From the NCBI GenBank assembly GCA_009667805.1, contig CM019069.1, forward strand, positions 56,486,422 through 56,550,421: a DNA stretch of 64,000 bases, read 5' to 3'. Shown piece after piece: positions 33,684 through 45,989 of this stretch (positions are counted from its first letter, which is position 1; every line of letters starts with the position of its first letter). The position numbers and the translations under genes are program-made. A model generated the notes under the pieces. That model did no database searches, had not been told where the DNA came from, and was given only the letters and a program-made list of their open reading frames with translations. This DNA is from Leptobrachium leishanense (lineage: Eukaryota; Chordata; Amphibia; Anura; Megophryidae).

Positions 33684-35690
33684 CTATGGCAGCGCTGGGC
33701 ATCCAATCCACGCTGCCCAGATCTTCAGGTAAAGGTGTGGCGTATCGTGAATCTGAGCCGTCAGTTGCTCCATCATCCTTGCCTCCGTGAACATTCCACT
33801 CAGTTCCGGGTAGGAAGGAAGCGTTGGTTGGTTCCAGTGCCTTGCCAAGGCCCTGCGAGCGATTAAGGTGACTCGAGCAATAAGTTTGTTCTCGCATCGC
33901 AGTAACCCTTCCACGGGACGGGACAGTAGGAATGTCCATGGGTTGATCTCCACCGGTCTTTCAAGGGCCTGATGTAGCCAATCCGCCAGTGTGGCCCAAT
34001 ACGGGCGAAGTTTAGGGCACAACCACCATTGGTGGTAATATGTCCCGAGTTGACCACAGCCTCTCCAGCATAGTCCATTCGGGATAGCATGCATGTGATG
34101 TAGGCGCACCGGGGTAAGGTACCAGCGGAATAGAGTCTTAACACTTTGTTCCATGTGGGTAATGCAGCCCGACGATTTAAAGTTGGCCTCCCAAATCTCG
34201 GACCAGTCCTCTTCGTCAAGCTCCTCTCCAATGTCCGCTTGCCATTTGAGCATATATGGGAAATGACCAGGGTGGCCGTGTAGGACCAGCGATTGATATA
34301 TGGAAGAAATCGCACCTTTAAAGGTCGTACCACGAAGGCAAATCTTTTCAAACCAGGTGGGTGTCAGAGTGGCTGCCTGTTTGATGTTATGTTGCGAGAC
34401 GAAATTTGAAAGCTGGAGGTAGCGGAAGAGGTCTCTGGATGTAAGTGGCAATTCAGTGGCTATATCCGCGTACGTTCGAAGGTGACCATCCACCATCAGG
34501 TCCGCAATACGGGAGATGTCCCCTTGATCATAGACATTGAAATCTTGTGGCGTCATACCGGGGAGGAACCATGGATTACGATACAAAGGGAGGAGTGGGG
34601 AGATCTCGGCAGTGAGAGAAAATTTTCTGGACAATGTGTCCCAAGTGTGGAGGGAATGAGACACCAAAGGGCAGCGTAAACGCTGGTCTTTTCTTGCTGA
34701 TTTTGGAAGCCACATGAAAAATGGGAGCAGATCAGGAAGCATCATATCATTTTCAATATCAACCCAGCGTTTCTGAGCAATTGGAAGATGCCATTCGGCA
34801 ATCTGGGTCAGCAGGGCAGCACTCAAATATAATTTAAGGTTCGGTAGGGCCAGACCTCCTGATGTTTTCGGGATGTACATAAGACGCCGTGCTATACGGG
34901 GTCGTCTACCCGACCACACAAATTTGTCAATACGTTGCTGCATATCTTTCAGGGCGTTTGGGGGGACGGGAATGGGCAAGGACTGAAACAGATAGAGCAG
35001 GCGCGGTAAAACATTCATTTTAATCGAGTTCAGTCTCCCCAGCCAGGATATGGACATCTCTTGCCAAGAGTCAATATCGTGTTTGATTTGTGTGAGCAGA
35101 GGGGTGTAGTTGAGGTCATAGAGTTGGTCCAGGTGTGGGGACAGTTTCAGGCCTAGATACGTCAGCGGAGAGGAGGAAATAGGAAGGGAGAAGTTAAGGG
35201 CTAGAAGGTCAGAGGACGAGGCAGGTAGATTAATTGGGAAAGCGGCGGATTTACGCTTGTTAATTTTAAAGCCAGAGAGGGAGGCAAAAGTGTCCAATAG
35301 ATCAAACAGGTATGGAAGGGAGCGCATAGGGCGGCTCAGGGTAAGGAAAAGATCGTCTGCATACGCTGCTACCTTATATTCGTTCATCCCGACCGTAATA
35401 CCGGAGATGTCTGAGTTATGCCTAATTGTGGACAGAAGGGGTTCGATGCAGAGGGCGAACAGTAGTGGGGACAGAGGGCAGCCCTGCCGTGTCCCGTTGC
35501 GGATATCTATGCGACGAGGGCAAGCCCCGGGTAGGGGGAGGAGCGCTGTCGGGGAGTCGTAAAGTGCGGTGATGGCAGTGTAGAAAGAATGAGGTATCCC
35601 TACGTGAGTTAGGGTGTGAAACATGAAAGGCCAGGTGAGGCGGTCGAACGCCTTCTCGGCGTCCAACGAGAGAACAGCGTTGAAAGGTTA
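33684..35690 (-). pseudogene. L1 ORF2 C-terminal part: reverse transcriptase and Cys motif
   Basis: Continues ORF2 after two frameshifts (between about 35660 and 35790). RT blocks: SLDAEKAFDRL with the first Asp, GTRQGCPLSPLLF, and VAAYADDLFLTL with the catalytic pair. The thumb and a long C-terminal region follow, ending with the CWRGCGQ...HQWWLCPKL type Cys-His motif of L1 proteins. The frame 33684-35666 (660 codons) is uninterrupted, so damage is limited to the join. Confidence 0.88.
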
Positions 35691-35709
35691 GAGGTCTGAG
35701 CTACCCATA

Positions 35710-37503
35710 TCAGGTCAATACAGCGGCGAGTATTATCTCTGGCCTGCCTGTGGGGGACAAATCCCACCTGATCTGCATGTATGAGGGTGGGAGAAAGGGG
35801 TTTAGTCTGGTGGACAATATTTTAGTAAAGATCTTATAGTCGATATTTAGCAGTGCTATGGGGCGGTAGTTGAGAGGGTCTAGGGGGTCTTTGCCTGGTT
35901 TCGGGATAAGGGCAAGGGTAGAGGATTGCATGTCGGCCGTAAGGGGTTTACCCTCCATAAGGGAGTTGTACATTATGGTGAGAGGGGTGAGGAAGATGTT
36001 CAGGAAGGTTTTGTAATATAGGCAAGTGTACCCATCTGGGCCAGGGGCCTTACCAGATTTGAAAGATTTGAGTGCTGCTGCCACCTCCTCCTCCTTTATC
36101 GGGGCCCCCAGTCTCTCCGATTGCGAAGTCGTGAGTTTTGGAAGATCAGCCTTGTGAAGAAATTGAAGAATTCGGTCACGGAGAGCGGGGTCTTTGACAG
36201 TCTGATGAGGAGCGTGGTCGTATATGGCTTGTAGCGTTTGTCCAAATTCTGTCGCTATGTCTTCGGGGTTGGTGACCACCCTGCCCTTCATGGTTCTTAT
36301 ACGTGGGATAATCCGTTCGTTATATTGGGAGCGTAGCTTACGTGCCAGCATGGAGTCCGCTTTGTTGCTTTTTTCATAGTACATGCGTTTGGTATACTTC
36401 ATTGCTCTAGCCGTATCGGCCACCAGCAGTGCGCGGAGTTCAGTCCTGGTTCGTTGGAGTGTATGAAAGGTGTTCTGTGACGGAGAGGCCTTGTGTTGAC
36501 GTTCCCTGTGAGCAAGCTGAGCTTGAAGAGCTGTAAGTTGGGCAAGCTTGGTCCGTTTATGTCGTGTAGCAAGTGCTATAATATGTCCTCTGAGAACAGT
36601 TTTGTGTGCAGCCCAGAGCGTAATGGGTGAGTCGACAGAGTCGGTGTTGAGGTCAAAATATTCCCGAGCTGCGTCGCCAATAGATGCCCGCATTTCTGTA
36701 TTATGCAATAGAGAGTCATTCAGTTTCCATGCCCAGTGTGAGTGATAGTTGGGGATCCGGAACGACATGGTGATGTCCGCATGATCGGACCATGTGATCG
36801 AGTGAATATCTGTGTTGTTAACAAATGGAAGACAGTCCCGTGACAAGAGAAACATGTCGATTCTGGAGTATGTGCGATGCGGGTGCGAGAAAAAAGTATA
36901 GTCCTTGACCGAAGGGTGTTGGAGTCGCCATGCGTCTAGCAGGGCATGTCGAGTGCAGAAAGAAAGCAACAATTTGTCTGAAGGATGTGACACATGAATC
37001 GGAGAAGTACGGTCCACTGCCGGGCATAGTGTAGCGTTGAAATCTCCGGCAAGTATTGTACGACATGTAGCAGAGGTTGGCATATGAGAAGACAGGGTCG
37101 ACCAGAAGGCCGTATCCGGCGTGGGGGGCGCATAGACGTTCAGCACTGTGAGGGACAGATGAGATAACGTACAATGGAGTATCAAAAAGCGGCCTTCCGG
37201 GTCCATCACGGAGGAGAGAACTTTTAAGGGGCAATTCTTACGTATTAAGATCGCCACCCCATTTTTCTTAGGAGCAACAGAGTTATATGCAAAGAATCCC
37301 GTTGGGAATCGAGAGTCCTTCAGTGATGGGGGTTTAGTGGAGGAGAAATGAGTCTCCTGAATAAAGGCGACATCCGTCTTCATCCGTCTGAGGTGTCGGA
37401 GCAGAGTCCGACGTTTTTGGGGGGAGTTGAGTCCATGGGCGTTGATAGAGAGCATCCGCAAGCAGTCCACAGCAGCCTGGGCAGGAGCATTCGAGAGCGC
37501 CAT
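35710..37503 (-). pseudogene. L1 ORF2 N-terminal part: endonuclease
   Basis: Starts at ATG (MALSNAPAQ). The AP-type endonuclease, which nicks the target DNA, shows FIQETHFS, NVYAPP, LAGDFNATL, RIDMFLLS and WSDHADI, the last with the catalytic Asp-His. The linker and RT fingers follow (FKSGKAPGPDGY, LNYRPIALLNIDYK). The frame leaves the ORF2 register near 35780 and stops at 35710, so the 597-codon product would lack the polymerase. Confidence 0.9.
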
Positions 37504-37997
37504 CTTGGTTCGGCTAGAAGAGGTGGGAGGCAGAAGAAAAGGAGGGGGAGGTGGCGGGGAGAAAAGGGAAGAGAAACAGTAATAGTACTACAATAGTGAA
37601 AGAAAGAGAGAGAGAAAAAAAAGAAAAAAAAAAAAAACAGGCAGTAAAATTATGTAACACTTCAAAGATGCAAAACTGCAAAACAAATGAAGAGATTGGG
37701 CTTACAAATCGCCAATCTGTAAATCGAGGAAGGAACTTTTGAAAAATATAAATGTAAACGATAAAATACGACAAAAACAGTCTGTCAGAACTCCGCTACA
37801 GCGGCCGAAGCGAGAAAATGCGTGACAACACTTATGTCGCCCGCCTTACAAAAAGTCGAACCAAAAGGAAAATTTCAGGGAGGGGGTACCCTCAGTCTCG
37901 AGAGCACCCTCCAGCGGGACCCCCCGCGCATCATCCGCGAAGGACGACAAGACCAGAGACTCAGGAATCCGGGCCCATCTGTGCCGTCAGTCACCAT
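37504..37997 (-). other. L1 spacer between ORF1 and ORF2
   Basis: About 490 bases with pyrimidine-rich runs (minus strand) near 37590-37640 and no frame of note. A spacer this long implies ORF2 was not made by simple stop-start coupling. Confidence 0.6.
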
Positions 37998-38897
37998 CTA
38001 AGGGGCGATCATCCGAGGAGGTACGCCCGGCTCCACCAGAGAGCCCTCCGGCCGAGCCTCAAGGAAAGCCTGCAAGGCGTCCAGTGTGTAGAATGGGCGA
38101 ACCCCCTCCTCCCGGAGCAGGAGCAGCTTAAAGGGGAATCCCCAGGCGAATCTGAGGCCCCGGTCCCGGAGCATATCAGTCGCGGGCTTCCATTCCCTCC
38201 TACGGGAGAGGGTGACAGGCTCCAGGTCCTGATAGATCTGAAGCGGGGTCCCCTGATAGTGTAGGGAAGTGCGCCTTGTCGCCGTCATAATTCGTTCTTT
38301 AACTGGGTAGCGATGAAAGCGGACGATAACATCTCTCGGGGGTGCATCCTTACCCGGACGGCGGCGCAGGGCCCTGTGAGCTCGTTCGAAGTGAAGATCT
38401 TCCGGGTCCATTTTAGGGAGTAACTTCAGGAAGATAGCCTGGAGAGTTTTATGAAGCGTATCTGGGCCAATGGTCTCCGTCAGTCCACGTATCCGCACAT
38501 TATTGCGTCGCGACCTGTTGCCTAGATCCTCAACGGCGGCCTGCAGATCCGTGACCTGAGCCTGCAGTGACCGGACCTCCGTCTGGTGGTCGACCCGTGA
38601 GGCCTCCAGGCCGTGCACAGCCTCCTCGAGGTCCGTTGTGCGGGAGGTGAGTGTACCTATTTCGGTCCGGAGGGCAGCAAGCTGGGAGGCCAGCTCATCT
38701 TTAAAAGAGGCCTGAAGGCGGGTGAAGAGCGCGTCCAAATCTGCCGACGTGGCCGGGCTCCGGACCCGCGGGGATGAAGGAGACGCGGCCGCCATGTTGG
38801 ATTCCTCCTCCTGGCTATGCGAGTCTTCTCGGCCCTTTTTCTGGAACATCGGGGCCGTTTTCTGCGTCTGTCGGCGCTGGGAGGTGGGGGGCCCCAT
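37998..38897 (-). CDS. L1 ORF1 protein (RNA-binding), intact
   Basis: 299 codons. It coats the L1 RNA. A charged, disordered N-terminus (about residues 1-50) leads to a coiled coil (about 50-130, heptads through LASQLAALRTEIGTL and LEASRVDHQTEV), then the RRM-like domain starting with NRSRRNNVRIRGLTE, then the C-terminal domain (RDVIVRFHRYPVKE). Length and layout match the Transposase_22 family. MGPPTSQRRQ is the chosen start; an internal ATG (MFQKKG) is also possible. No stops or frameshifts seen, in contrast with ORF2. Confidence 0.88.
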   Translation of the reverse strand: MGPPTSQRRQTQKTAPMFQKKGREDSHSQEEESNMAAASPSSPRVRSPATSADLDALFTRLQASFKDELASQLAALRTEIGTLTSRTTDLEEAVHGLEASRVDHQTEVRSLQAQVTDLQAAVEDLGNRSRRNNVRIRGLTETIGPDTLHKTLQAIFLKLLPKMDPEDLHFERAHRALRRRPGKDAPPRDVIVRFHRYPVKERIMTATRRTSLHYQGTPLQIYQDLEPVTLSRRREWKPATDMLRDRGLRFAWGFPFKLLLLREEGVRPFYTLDALQAFLEARPEGSLVEPGVPPRMIAP

Positions 38898-39074
38898 AGA
38901 GACCGTGTCCCTGGGGAAATGCGGATGATTAGGACGAGTTTCGGCGGGGGAAAAGCGTAATTTTCGGCCGTGCAGCGGGGAGCTCAGGAATCAGGCAGCC
39001 ATGCGTTCGGAAGCCACGCCCCTTCTCCCCGATATTACTTTTTTACATTGAATGGTGGTTAGTGAATAACCCTT

Positions 39075-39429
39075 TACTGTAGATGTTGTTGCAAACCACT
39101 AAATATTTTTATATACTGTCGTTATGTCTCACAAGTATAAAAGACGAGCAGGGATAAGTAAACAAAAACAAGAGACGCAAAATATAAACAATGTTAAATT
39201 CTAGTAATGAAATAAGAAATATTGAAATATGTAGAAAAATAGTGAAAGGAAAAACAAAAATATACTAAATAGAAAAATAACCTCTGAATTCCATCAACTT
39301 GATTATTTAGCAGTCAGGGACACACTTGAGCTACTTTGTGATCTAGGATGACCTTTGCTAATATTGTTTGTTTTTAAAAAGGTCATATCACAGAGAAATA
39401 TTAGGATATATGCATGAAGTGTGGTTGTT
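39075..39429. other. No recognisable feature
   Basis: AT-rich spacer between the family A element and the next miniature element. Confidence 0.35.
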
Positions 39430-40252
39430 GTTTGCAACCTGTTGTTTTGCAATCCTGGCGAATTGCCTGCACATACGGTGCCTGTTCGGTTCCTGTTCGA
39501 GGGCAGTGAAATCCCCATGAAAAAGTACTGCTTCGGCTATTCAGAGAACACAAACCAGCAGTGAAAGGTTCCCCTAATGCCCTGCCATTCGGTGGTTTCA
39601 TGCGGCAAATTTAATTTATTCAGGAGAATCCCATAGGCTTCAATGTTAAAAATATTCCCGTTTTAATTCAATATCTAATAAACCGTTCATTATAAAATTC
39701 TGCAGCAAAAAGTCTCTTTATTTATATATTTTTTAGGATACTTTAAGCATTTTTCTTAATTTTTTTTTAATAGTCCTATTTTTTTTTTTTTTAAGTTTAC
39801 TTATTTTTTCTGTAACAGCCCTTTTTATTATCATTCCCTGGATCTCATATGCAAATTTCAGACATTTTCGCTCAGTAGTTTCTTTGCAAACAGCGTTTGA
39901 ATTTTCACAGATTCATACAAACTGTTTTGCTAATTTATTCACCTCCCTCGTCTGCGGTCTCAGCTGCTTCGGCTGCTTCAGCTGTGTGCGATCGGCTCCT
40001 GCTCGGGCTTTTTCCGTGGTTTTCGCAGGTTAATCCAGATGTTTTTGGGGGTTTTCGGCGTGCATTCGGTGGGTTTTGCGGTTAGTTTTTGTCAGGTTTG
40101 CGGCAGCTTTTCCCTTCAATTCGGGGGCCCTGTGGTGCTTGCTGAATACACCGCAGGGTCACCGAAATGGGATCGGCAAAAGGAACCGAATTGACGAGAA
40201 CGAAAAGTCACAGAACGTGCGGTGACTTTTCGAATCTCTTTGGATAACCCTG
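39430..40252 (-). mobile_element. Family E miniature element, truncated copy
   Basis: Reverse orientation relative to copies at 45125-45989 and 54862-55720. The end with TCTCTTTGGATAACCCTG and the hairpin GTGACTTTTCG are present, as is the GTTCGAGGGCAGTGAAATCC segment. The other terminus is missing or too diverged, so the left boundary is approximate. Confidence 0.65.
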
Positions 40253-40443
40253 TTAACTAATGTGACCTCATAAAATTGAGTCTCTTGATATTAATGTCAA
40301 ATTTAATTTCATAGAATATGCACCTCTGTATGCATTTTCACTATCTGTAAGTAGAGATGATTTATTGTCTCTTGTTTTATGGTGAATGACTCCTTTTCTT
40401 TCTGTTTCTGTCTTTCTTTCTATGTAAACTGCTTGAGCTTTGA

Positions 40444-41174
40444 TTAACCTCCCTGGTGGTCTAATTTTTTCAAAATTTTGTGTCTAAAAGCGTTTCAATT
40501 TTTTTGGAAAGGAAATTTGTTGTTTTATATAGTAAGCCTGTAATAATTAGGAATAACTCACTGAAATCCGTGCAAACAAGCATCAAGTAAATACACGGAG
40601 TCAGATAAAGTTTGAAACATAAAATAATAATTTTTTATCCCAAAAATAATTATCCAAAATAATGCAAATAAATTATATTCAATAATATAATCAAACCAAA
40701 AACACTGAAATCTTTCAGAAAACCAGGGTGCAATATTAGTCTATGCATATTGCCTCAGTGTAAACATCCTTGGTATGATATATTAATTCAATGATGTACA
40801 CTCTTATTTATACAGCAACATTTATTATGCATACAGTCTATCAATAATTATATTTTCATATAAGAGATCTTCATGTGTATGGTCTGTTTCTGATCTGTTA
40901 GTGCCACCTAGTGGCTGTTCATGAGAAGGTCATGCTGTTAGGATTTTACATGGAAATATTTCTTTCTTTATACAGTTTGCTGCCTGGTCCCGCCCCCTGC
41001 ATCACGTGACTCGCAGGGAGCGTTACCAGGAAGCAAGTCGCCACGAACACATTGCTGGGGACTGCGAGGGAGTGCAGGATGAGGCGAGTATGCATCCCAA
41101 GTGTGGCTCGGGGTTACCGTTCACGGTAGCGAAATTTAACCAGTCACACTCGGGAATACCGCCAGGGAGGTTAA
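40444..41174. mobile_element. TTAA-flanked miniature element, family C, copy 1
   Basis: TTAACCTCCCTGGTGGTC at the left mirrors CCGCCAGGGAGGTTAA at the right. The first about 300 bases and the last about 190 are very close to the copy at 63057-63744 (GCCTGGTCCCGCCCCCTGCA), while the centres differ. TTAA target and no coding capacity suggest Kolobok-like or piggyBac-like mobilisation. Confidence 0.85.
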
Positions 41175-43172
41175 AAAACCTTAAACTGGTACAATATTAT
41201 TTTGACAAAATGGCGGAGTTGGAACAAGCAGCAACACCAGAAGCCACTCTAGGACCAAGTAACATTACAGTTCCACTGTCAATCCTAGGCCAGACATTCT
41301 GAAGTCTAAGGTATGTGTACAAATGCCATTATTTGTCACCCTGCTTTGTTTCACTTTTCTACCTAAATAAGCTTATATTCTTCCCAAAATATTCTTCCCA
41401 CCATAGAACAGATTTGTTTTCGCACTCCATCAAATGGGTCTGGCTGATGGTGGTGTGGACTTTGCTTCTCTGGGCTTCTCTACTAGTTAGCATATCTGCA
41501 AAACCAGACATACCAGTTGGGTATCCTGGAAACTGAATGCATGGTAACTTAAAAAAATTGCAGGTCCGAGAAGGCAAAGTAACGAAATAGGTCTGATCCT
41601 TGAGCTTAGTCAGAACACTGACGTGAACCCGTTACAATTGGCGGTAAGTGGTGGGATTACCTTTCTCCTGTTCTGAGCAACTATGCTAGTGTCTTGACTC
41701 GTAATAGTTGGGAGTCGTTAACAGATCACAGAAGCATTGCCACTGCTGCTAGGATCTCCTGGAGGCCACAGGACTCCATGGAGACCAGAAAGACCCTCCC
41801 GGTGAGATTTTGTAACAGTCAGCTCTGACAGCTGGCAGAAAGATACAGGGTACTATTTGTAATCATACAAGGTTGGTGGGATTGTTGACTGTGATTTTTT
41901 TGATTCAGCTGCAATTAGCCCGGCATTCATTTGGTAATACTGAGTTTCCGTTAGACTTGGTGCGATTCCCATTCAGCACATAGTGAATTCAGTGAGACTT
42001 AGAGTGGTCTAACTAGTCGATTTGTGCCAATTTTATTTCAGAAAAAAATGCGCTCTGCAAATATGAAAATAGTGAACAGACCGCCATCAGAAATGACAGA
42101 GATTAGTGTTTACTTTGGAATTTTCATTGACGTGCAATGCTTTTAAACAGTGTAGACATTTAAACTATGAAATAATTCTCCTCAATGGAAAGAGTAGCAG
42201 CTCACTAAAGCTTTTCAATAAAGACCTTGATAAATAATCTGACTACGCATGAAATTTTATTAGAAAATGATTTGTGCATTGGTAAAACTAGACAACAGTA
42301 GCACAGCTGGGAAGTAACCGTCTTTCCTCCTGAAAAATATTTTCCGCTTGATCTTCATTTTGCCGCTCAATTAATATCTCACTGCAGCTCAGTATTTAAG
42401 AAAATAAAACCGATGACAATCTTGTGGTTTGCCCTGGTCAGATGCCATCTGCATCAGTATATGACAAGCATTTGTTGTTCCATACAGCAGCTTTCCTACA
42501 ACAGCTTCTGCTTTTCCAGCTTGAAAATCTGTCTAGTGATTATACTTTAACATAAATCCAAGTGCTACCAATGTTATTCATAGATTTGAGAGGCTTTAAA
42601 ATATTAAACCATGTTTTGTTTTTTTAATATTTGCTGTTCTTGTGAGTTTAAGCTACATGTGATGAGTATATAAAATATTACAAATCCTTACCACTAAAAA
42701 CGCTGGTCTCGTTGGAGGCTATGGGTATGGAAAACTCTGTAAATATGATTTTGTACGTATCCTTTTATTGCTACATGTGACCTAGATTCAGGGATAGCAT
42801 TAAAAACCCTCCTCTGTTCTCACTGCCTCTATTATACGACATTACAAAAGAATGTTAAACGCTAAAAAATAAATTAAAATAAATACATTGTAATATTTAC
42901 TATTCAAGTATTTGCTTTTTTACTTCCCATATTAAGGCATTTTCTTATTGTTGGAACTGTATGTCAAAGAAATCCTACACAAAGTCAAAGTCCTGTAAGC
43001 GACACATCCGTAGGCAAATTTAGGGGGTGCTAAATGATTTTACAAATGCAGAATCATTTATCACCAGCTTTTAGGAGTAGCTAGATTTTTGCCTTGTGCT
43101 TCGCTGCGATAATTAACGCTAGCACATTGTAATACCTTGTTTATCTTAACTCCAAGGATTGCGCTTCCAACG
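41175..43172. other. About 2 kb without recognisable features
   Basis: No domain-bearing frames, matched ends or tandem arrays found. It could hold host intergenic or intronic DNA. Confidence 0.4.
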
Positions 43173-43177
43173 TTAAG

Positions 43178-44014
43178 TGTCACGTTTCGTCGCTCCAGCC
43201 CTGTCTCCCTGCCCTCTGTATACATGTATTCTTTTCATGTGCAGGCCTCTCCCTATGCTGCTAGTCCTGTGTTGCAGCTTAGGGGTTAATTGCTGCTGTG
43301 CCTTCAGCTCACCTGTTGGTCCTTGTGTCCTGATCCCCTCCCTATAAAAAGTAGTGAGCCCTTTTCCCAACACTCTATCATTGTTCCAGTTTGCCTGCAC
43401 CCAGTCTGCTGTGTTCTGAGCTCCTTGCTGTATATTACAGTCCTAGTCTGTATATTTTTGGTTTTTGCTTTCGGTTATGTTTTCCTCTGTTGGTCTGTAT
43501 CCCTTGCCACTGTGTACACTAGTTCTTGTCTAGTTATTTCTGTCTATTTAGTTCATAGTGTTTCTCCCTTGCTGTATTTTAGTTTTCTGTTTGTTATATG
43601 TGTATGCTGATTTCCTGGTTCTGACCCATTTGCCTGGCTGACTTTTCTCCCGGTTCTGGATCCCTGGCTTCTGTATAAGGTACACGTTCTGGTTTTTGAC
43701 TCCTGGCTTTTCTTGACGTTTCTAGTGGATGCTCCTTGTCTGTACCATCGATATATATATATTTTCCTCTCTCATCTGTTTGTCCTTAGACTCTGCACGG
43801 TGCTGCTGTAATATTTTCTTTAGTATAGATTCGGCTATTCTAAAGACCAGCTTGTCAGATTTAGGGCTGCTTTTCTTGTGTTGTGCAGAGGTCTATTGTT
43901 TATCCTTGCTGTTCGCTCCTGTTATTGCTGTCAAGAGTGGTATCTCTGTTTATATGGGCTTTTACCTGATCTAGAGCCTGGCCACACCGCTAGCCTGGTG
44001 TCGCCAGCGTTACA
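43178..44014 (+). repeat. Solo LTR, family K, with exact 5-bp duplication
   Basis: TGTCACGTTTCG ... CCAGCGTTACA flanked by TTAAG on both sides (43173-43177, 44015-44019). TG...CA ends plus a 5-bp duplication identify a solo LTR. CTATAAAAAG at 43342-43351 is a good TATA box. Second copy at 2670-3493, inverted. Frames inside it are not genes. Confidence 0.88.
43343..43349 (+). promoter_or_regulatory. TATA box of solo LTR
   Basis: TATAAAA within CCCTATAAAAAGTAG, about 165 bases into the LTR. Confidence 0.55.
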
Positions 44015-44233
44015 TTAAGTATAGGATGCGCAAAGTACGGTAATCTCAAGGAAGCTAGCACAAAAACCAATGCTAATAAGTGATTTCTTACAGGTTTAGC
44101 GTCAAGAAGGTAACATGGGGGGGGATGCATTAAAGTGATTTATTCTGGCGATAACGATTATATATCCATATGTTAGTGTTCACTAGGGCATAGTGCCCGT
44201 AGAATTTTCCACTTAGCAACTCCCTGATACCAC

Positions 44234-44399
44234 CTTGGGCTTTGCTTTAATTCCTTTGGATAAGCATTTTCAAATTATTAAAATCAGGTTGAAAAACTTA
44301 GATATATTATCTACAGAAGTGACCAATAAAGTCTGTGGGAATTTTTGCAGATAACTCATTTGAAAATGCTTTTCCAAAGGAATTAAATCGAGGCCTTGG
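44234..44399. repeat. Imperfect hairpin, probable miniature element
   Basis: CTTTAATTCCTTTGGATAAG with GCATTTTCAAA at the left pairs with TTTGAAAATGC and TTTTCCAAAGGAATTAAATC at the right; arms of about 42 bases. Confidence 0.6.
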
Positions 44400-45124
44400 T
44401 CGCTATCGGGTCCACTTTTAGTATATCAGAGTGAGAAATCAATGTGTAACACGACCTGTAGAAGCGAATGTCGTATTGCACACTAATAAGGAATGGTGAG
44501 TGACTGCTGTGTATTGTAGCACCTTCTTTCAAAAAAGGAAGATTCCTGCATTCAAAAGATAGTAAAATAAGCAAAAAATACCATCTCTTAAAAATACTTG
44601 GTCTGGGATGCATGGTATAGTAACAAAACCTGTCCACAAACATCAAAAATGGACATACTTGAAAACGAGAGCAATCTCAATGTATCCTTCCTGGTAAAAT
44701 ACTTTGCAAATAAATAAATATACAGAAGATTCAGTACAATTTACAGGAATACATTCCACACGCAGTTATAGCAACTAATGTTTACCATCCAAAATTAGGA
44801 TCTTAATCACAGACTGACTCATGGTGGAATCACTTTCATTAGTTAAACGAGCTAATCAAGCCGCTATTAGAAACAGATGTTGCTTAAAGCTACAAAGAAG
44901 GAATATGTACAAGTTACAATCGAAGGATCAAAGGCTGTGCTCAGGATTTAACTTTTGCAATCAAAGCCTCTGTGGTAGTGAGTGACATATTCAGAATCCA
45001 TAAAATAAGAAAGTACTACAATAATATTAAAGTGTTAGATTAATGATAAATAAGGAATTGTAACCATGTGAAAATTATTACATAAGTATCTTAAGCTGGA
45101 TAAACCCAGAATTCCAACAACATA
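44400..45124. other. Spacer with one short dispersed repeat
   Basis: AATCTCAATGTATCCTTCCT at about 44674 is an inverted copy of the fragment at 19590-19660. Nothing else recognised. Confidence 0.4.
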
Positions 45125-45989
45125 CAGGGTTATTCAAAGAGAATCTTCAATTCGGTGCGATTTGGCGATCCCATTTCGGCGACCCCGCGGTGTGTTCAGC
45201 AAGCACCACAGGGCCGTCGTAGTGCAGGGAAAAGCCGCCGCAAACCCGACGAACACTCAACGCAAAACCCGGCGAACAGTCACAACAAAACCCACCGAAC
45301 ACTCACTAAAACCCACAAAACAGCTGGATTAACCCCGCCAAACATGCCGGAGCAGCCGTCGATCACAGCGCAGAGCAGCCGCTGGAAAAAGCCGACACCG
45401 CAGACGAATGGAGTGACAAAAAAAACAAACAGTTTGCTTGAATGTTTAAAAAGTGAAACACTGTTTGCAAAGAAACTACAGAACGAAAATGTTTGAAATT
45501 TACATATCAGATCCAATGAATGATACTAAAAAGGGTTGTTATAAAAAAAAAGAAAAAAATGATTAAAAAAAAAAAACATTTTCGCAAAAAAATCCTGAAA
45601 AATGCCTAAAAAAATCTAAACGTAAAGAGACTTTTTACTGCAGAGTATTATAATGAACGGTTTATTAGATATTTGATTAAAACAGGAATATTTTTAACAT
45701 TGAAGCCTTTGGTATTCGCCTGAATAAATCTGCCGCATGAAACCACCGAACAGCAGGGAAATTCGGCAACTTTTCACTGTTGGTTTTTGTTCTCTGAATA
45801 GACGAAGCATTGCTTCTCTATGGGGATTTCACTGCCCTCGAACAGGCACCGTATCTGCAGGCAAATCTCCAGGATTTGGCAAACTGCCTGCTCTCTGAAT
45901 GGCCGAATGGCCAGGAGAGCTAATCGTACGCTGAATTTCACTGTTCGGTTACCTTTCGGCCACAATTCGGATCTCTTTGAATAACCCTG
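45125..45989 (+). mobile_element. Family E miniature element, copy 1
   Basis: Starts CAGGGTTATTCAAAGAGA and ends TCTCTTTGAATAACCCTG, an exact inverted repeat of 18 bases; ATA flanks both sides. About 865 bp, CpG-rich at both ends with an A/T-rich middle. Closely matches 54862-55720. No coding capacity; transposase source unknown. Confidence 0.85.

Larger units (their letters stand above)
33413..39030 (-). mobile_element. L1-type (Tx1-like) LINE, nearly full length
   Basis: About 5.6 kb on the minus strand, with a poly(A) tail (T run at 33407-33428 on the plus strand) and a 14-bp duplication GATATTACTTTTTT (33399-33412, 39031-39044) partly overlapping the tail. ORF1 and ORF2 are both recognisable, with a short 5' leader of about 130 bases. 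ORF1 is intact; ORF2 is frameshifted. It entered the family A element near its right end. Confidence 0.92.
30501..39074. mobile_element. Miniature element (family A) holding nested insertions
   Basis: Left end AGAGGTTCTATTCACTAAG and right end TTAGTGAATAACCCTTTACT (inverted theme GGTTATTCACTAA) enclose a small CpG-containing element related to the one at 59172-60470. More than 95% of the span is later insertions: a TTAA element with CR1 inside it, and an L1. The original element was about 500 bp. Confidence 0.65.
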
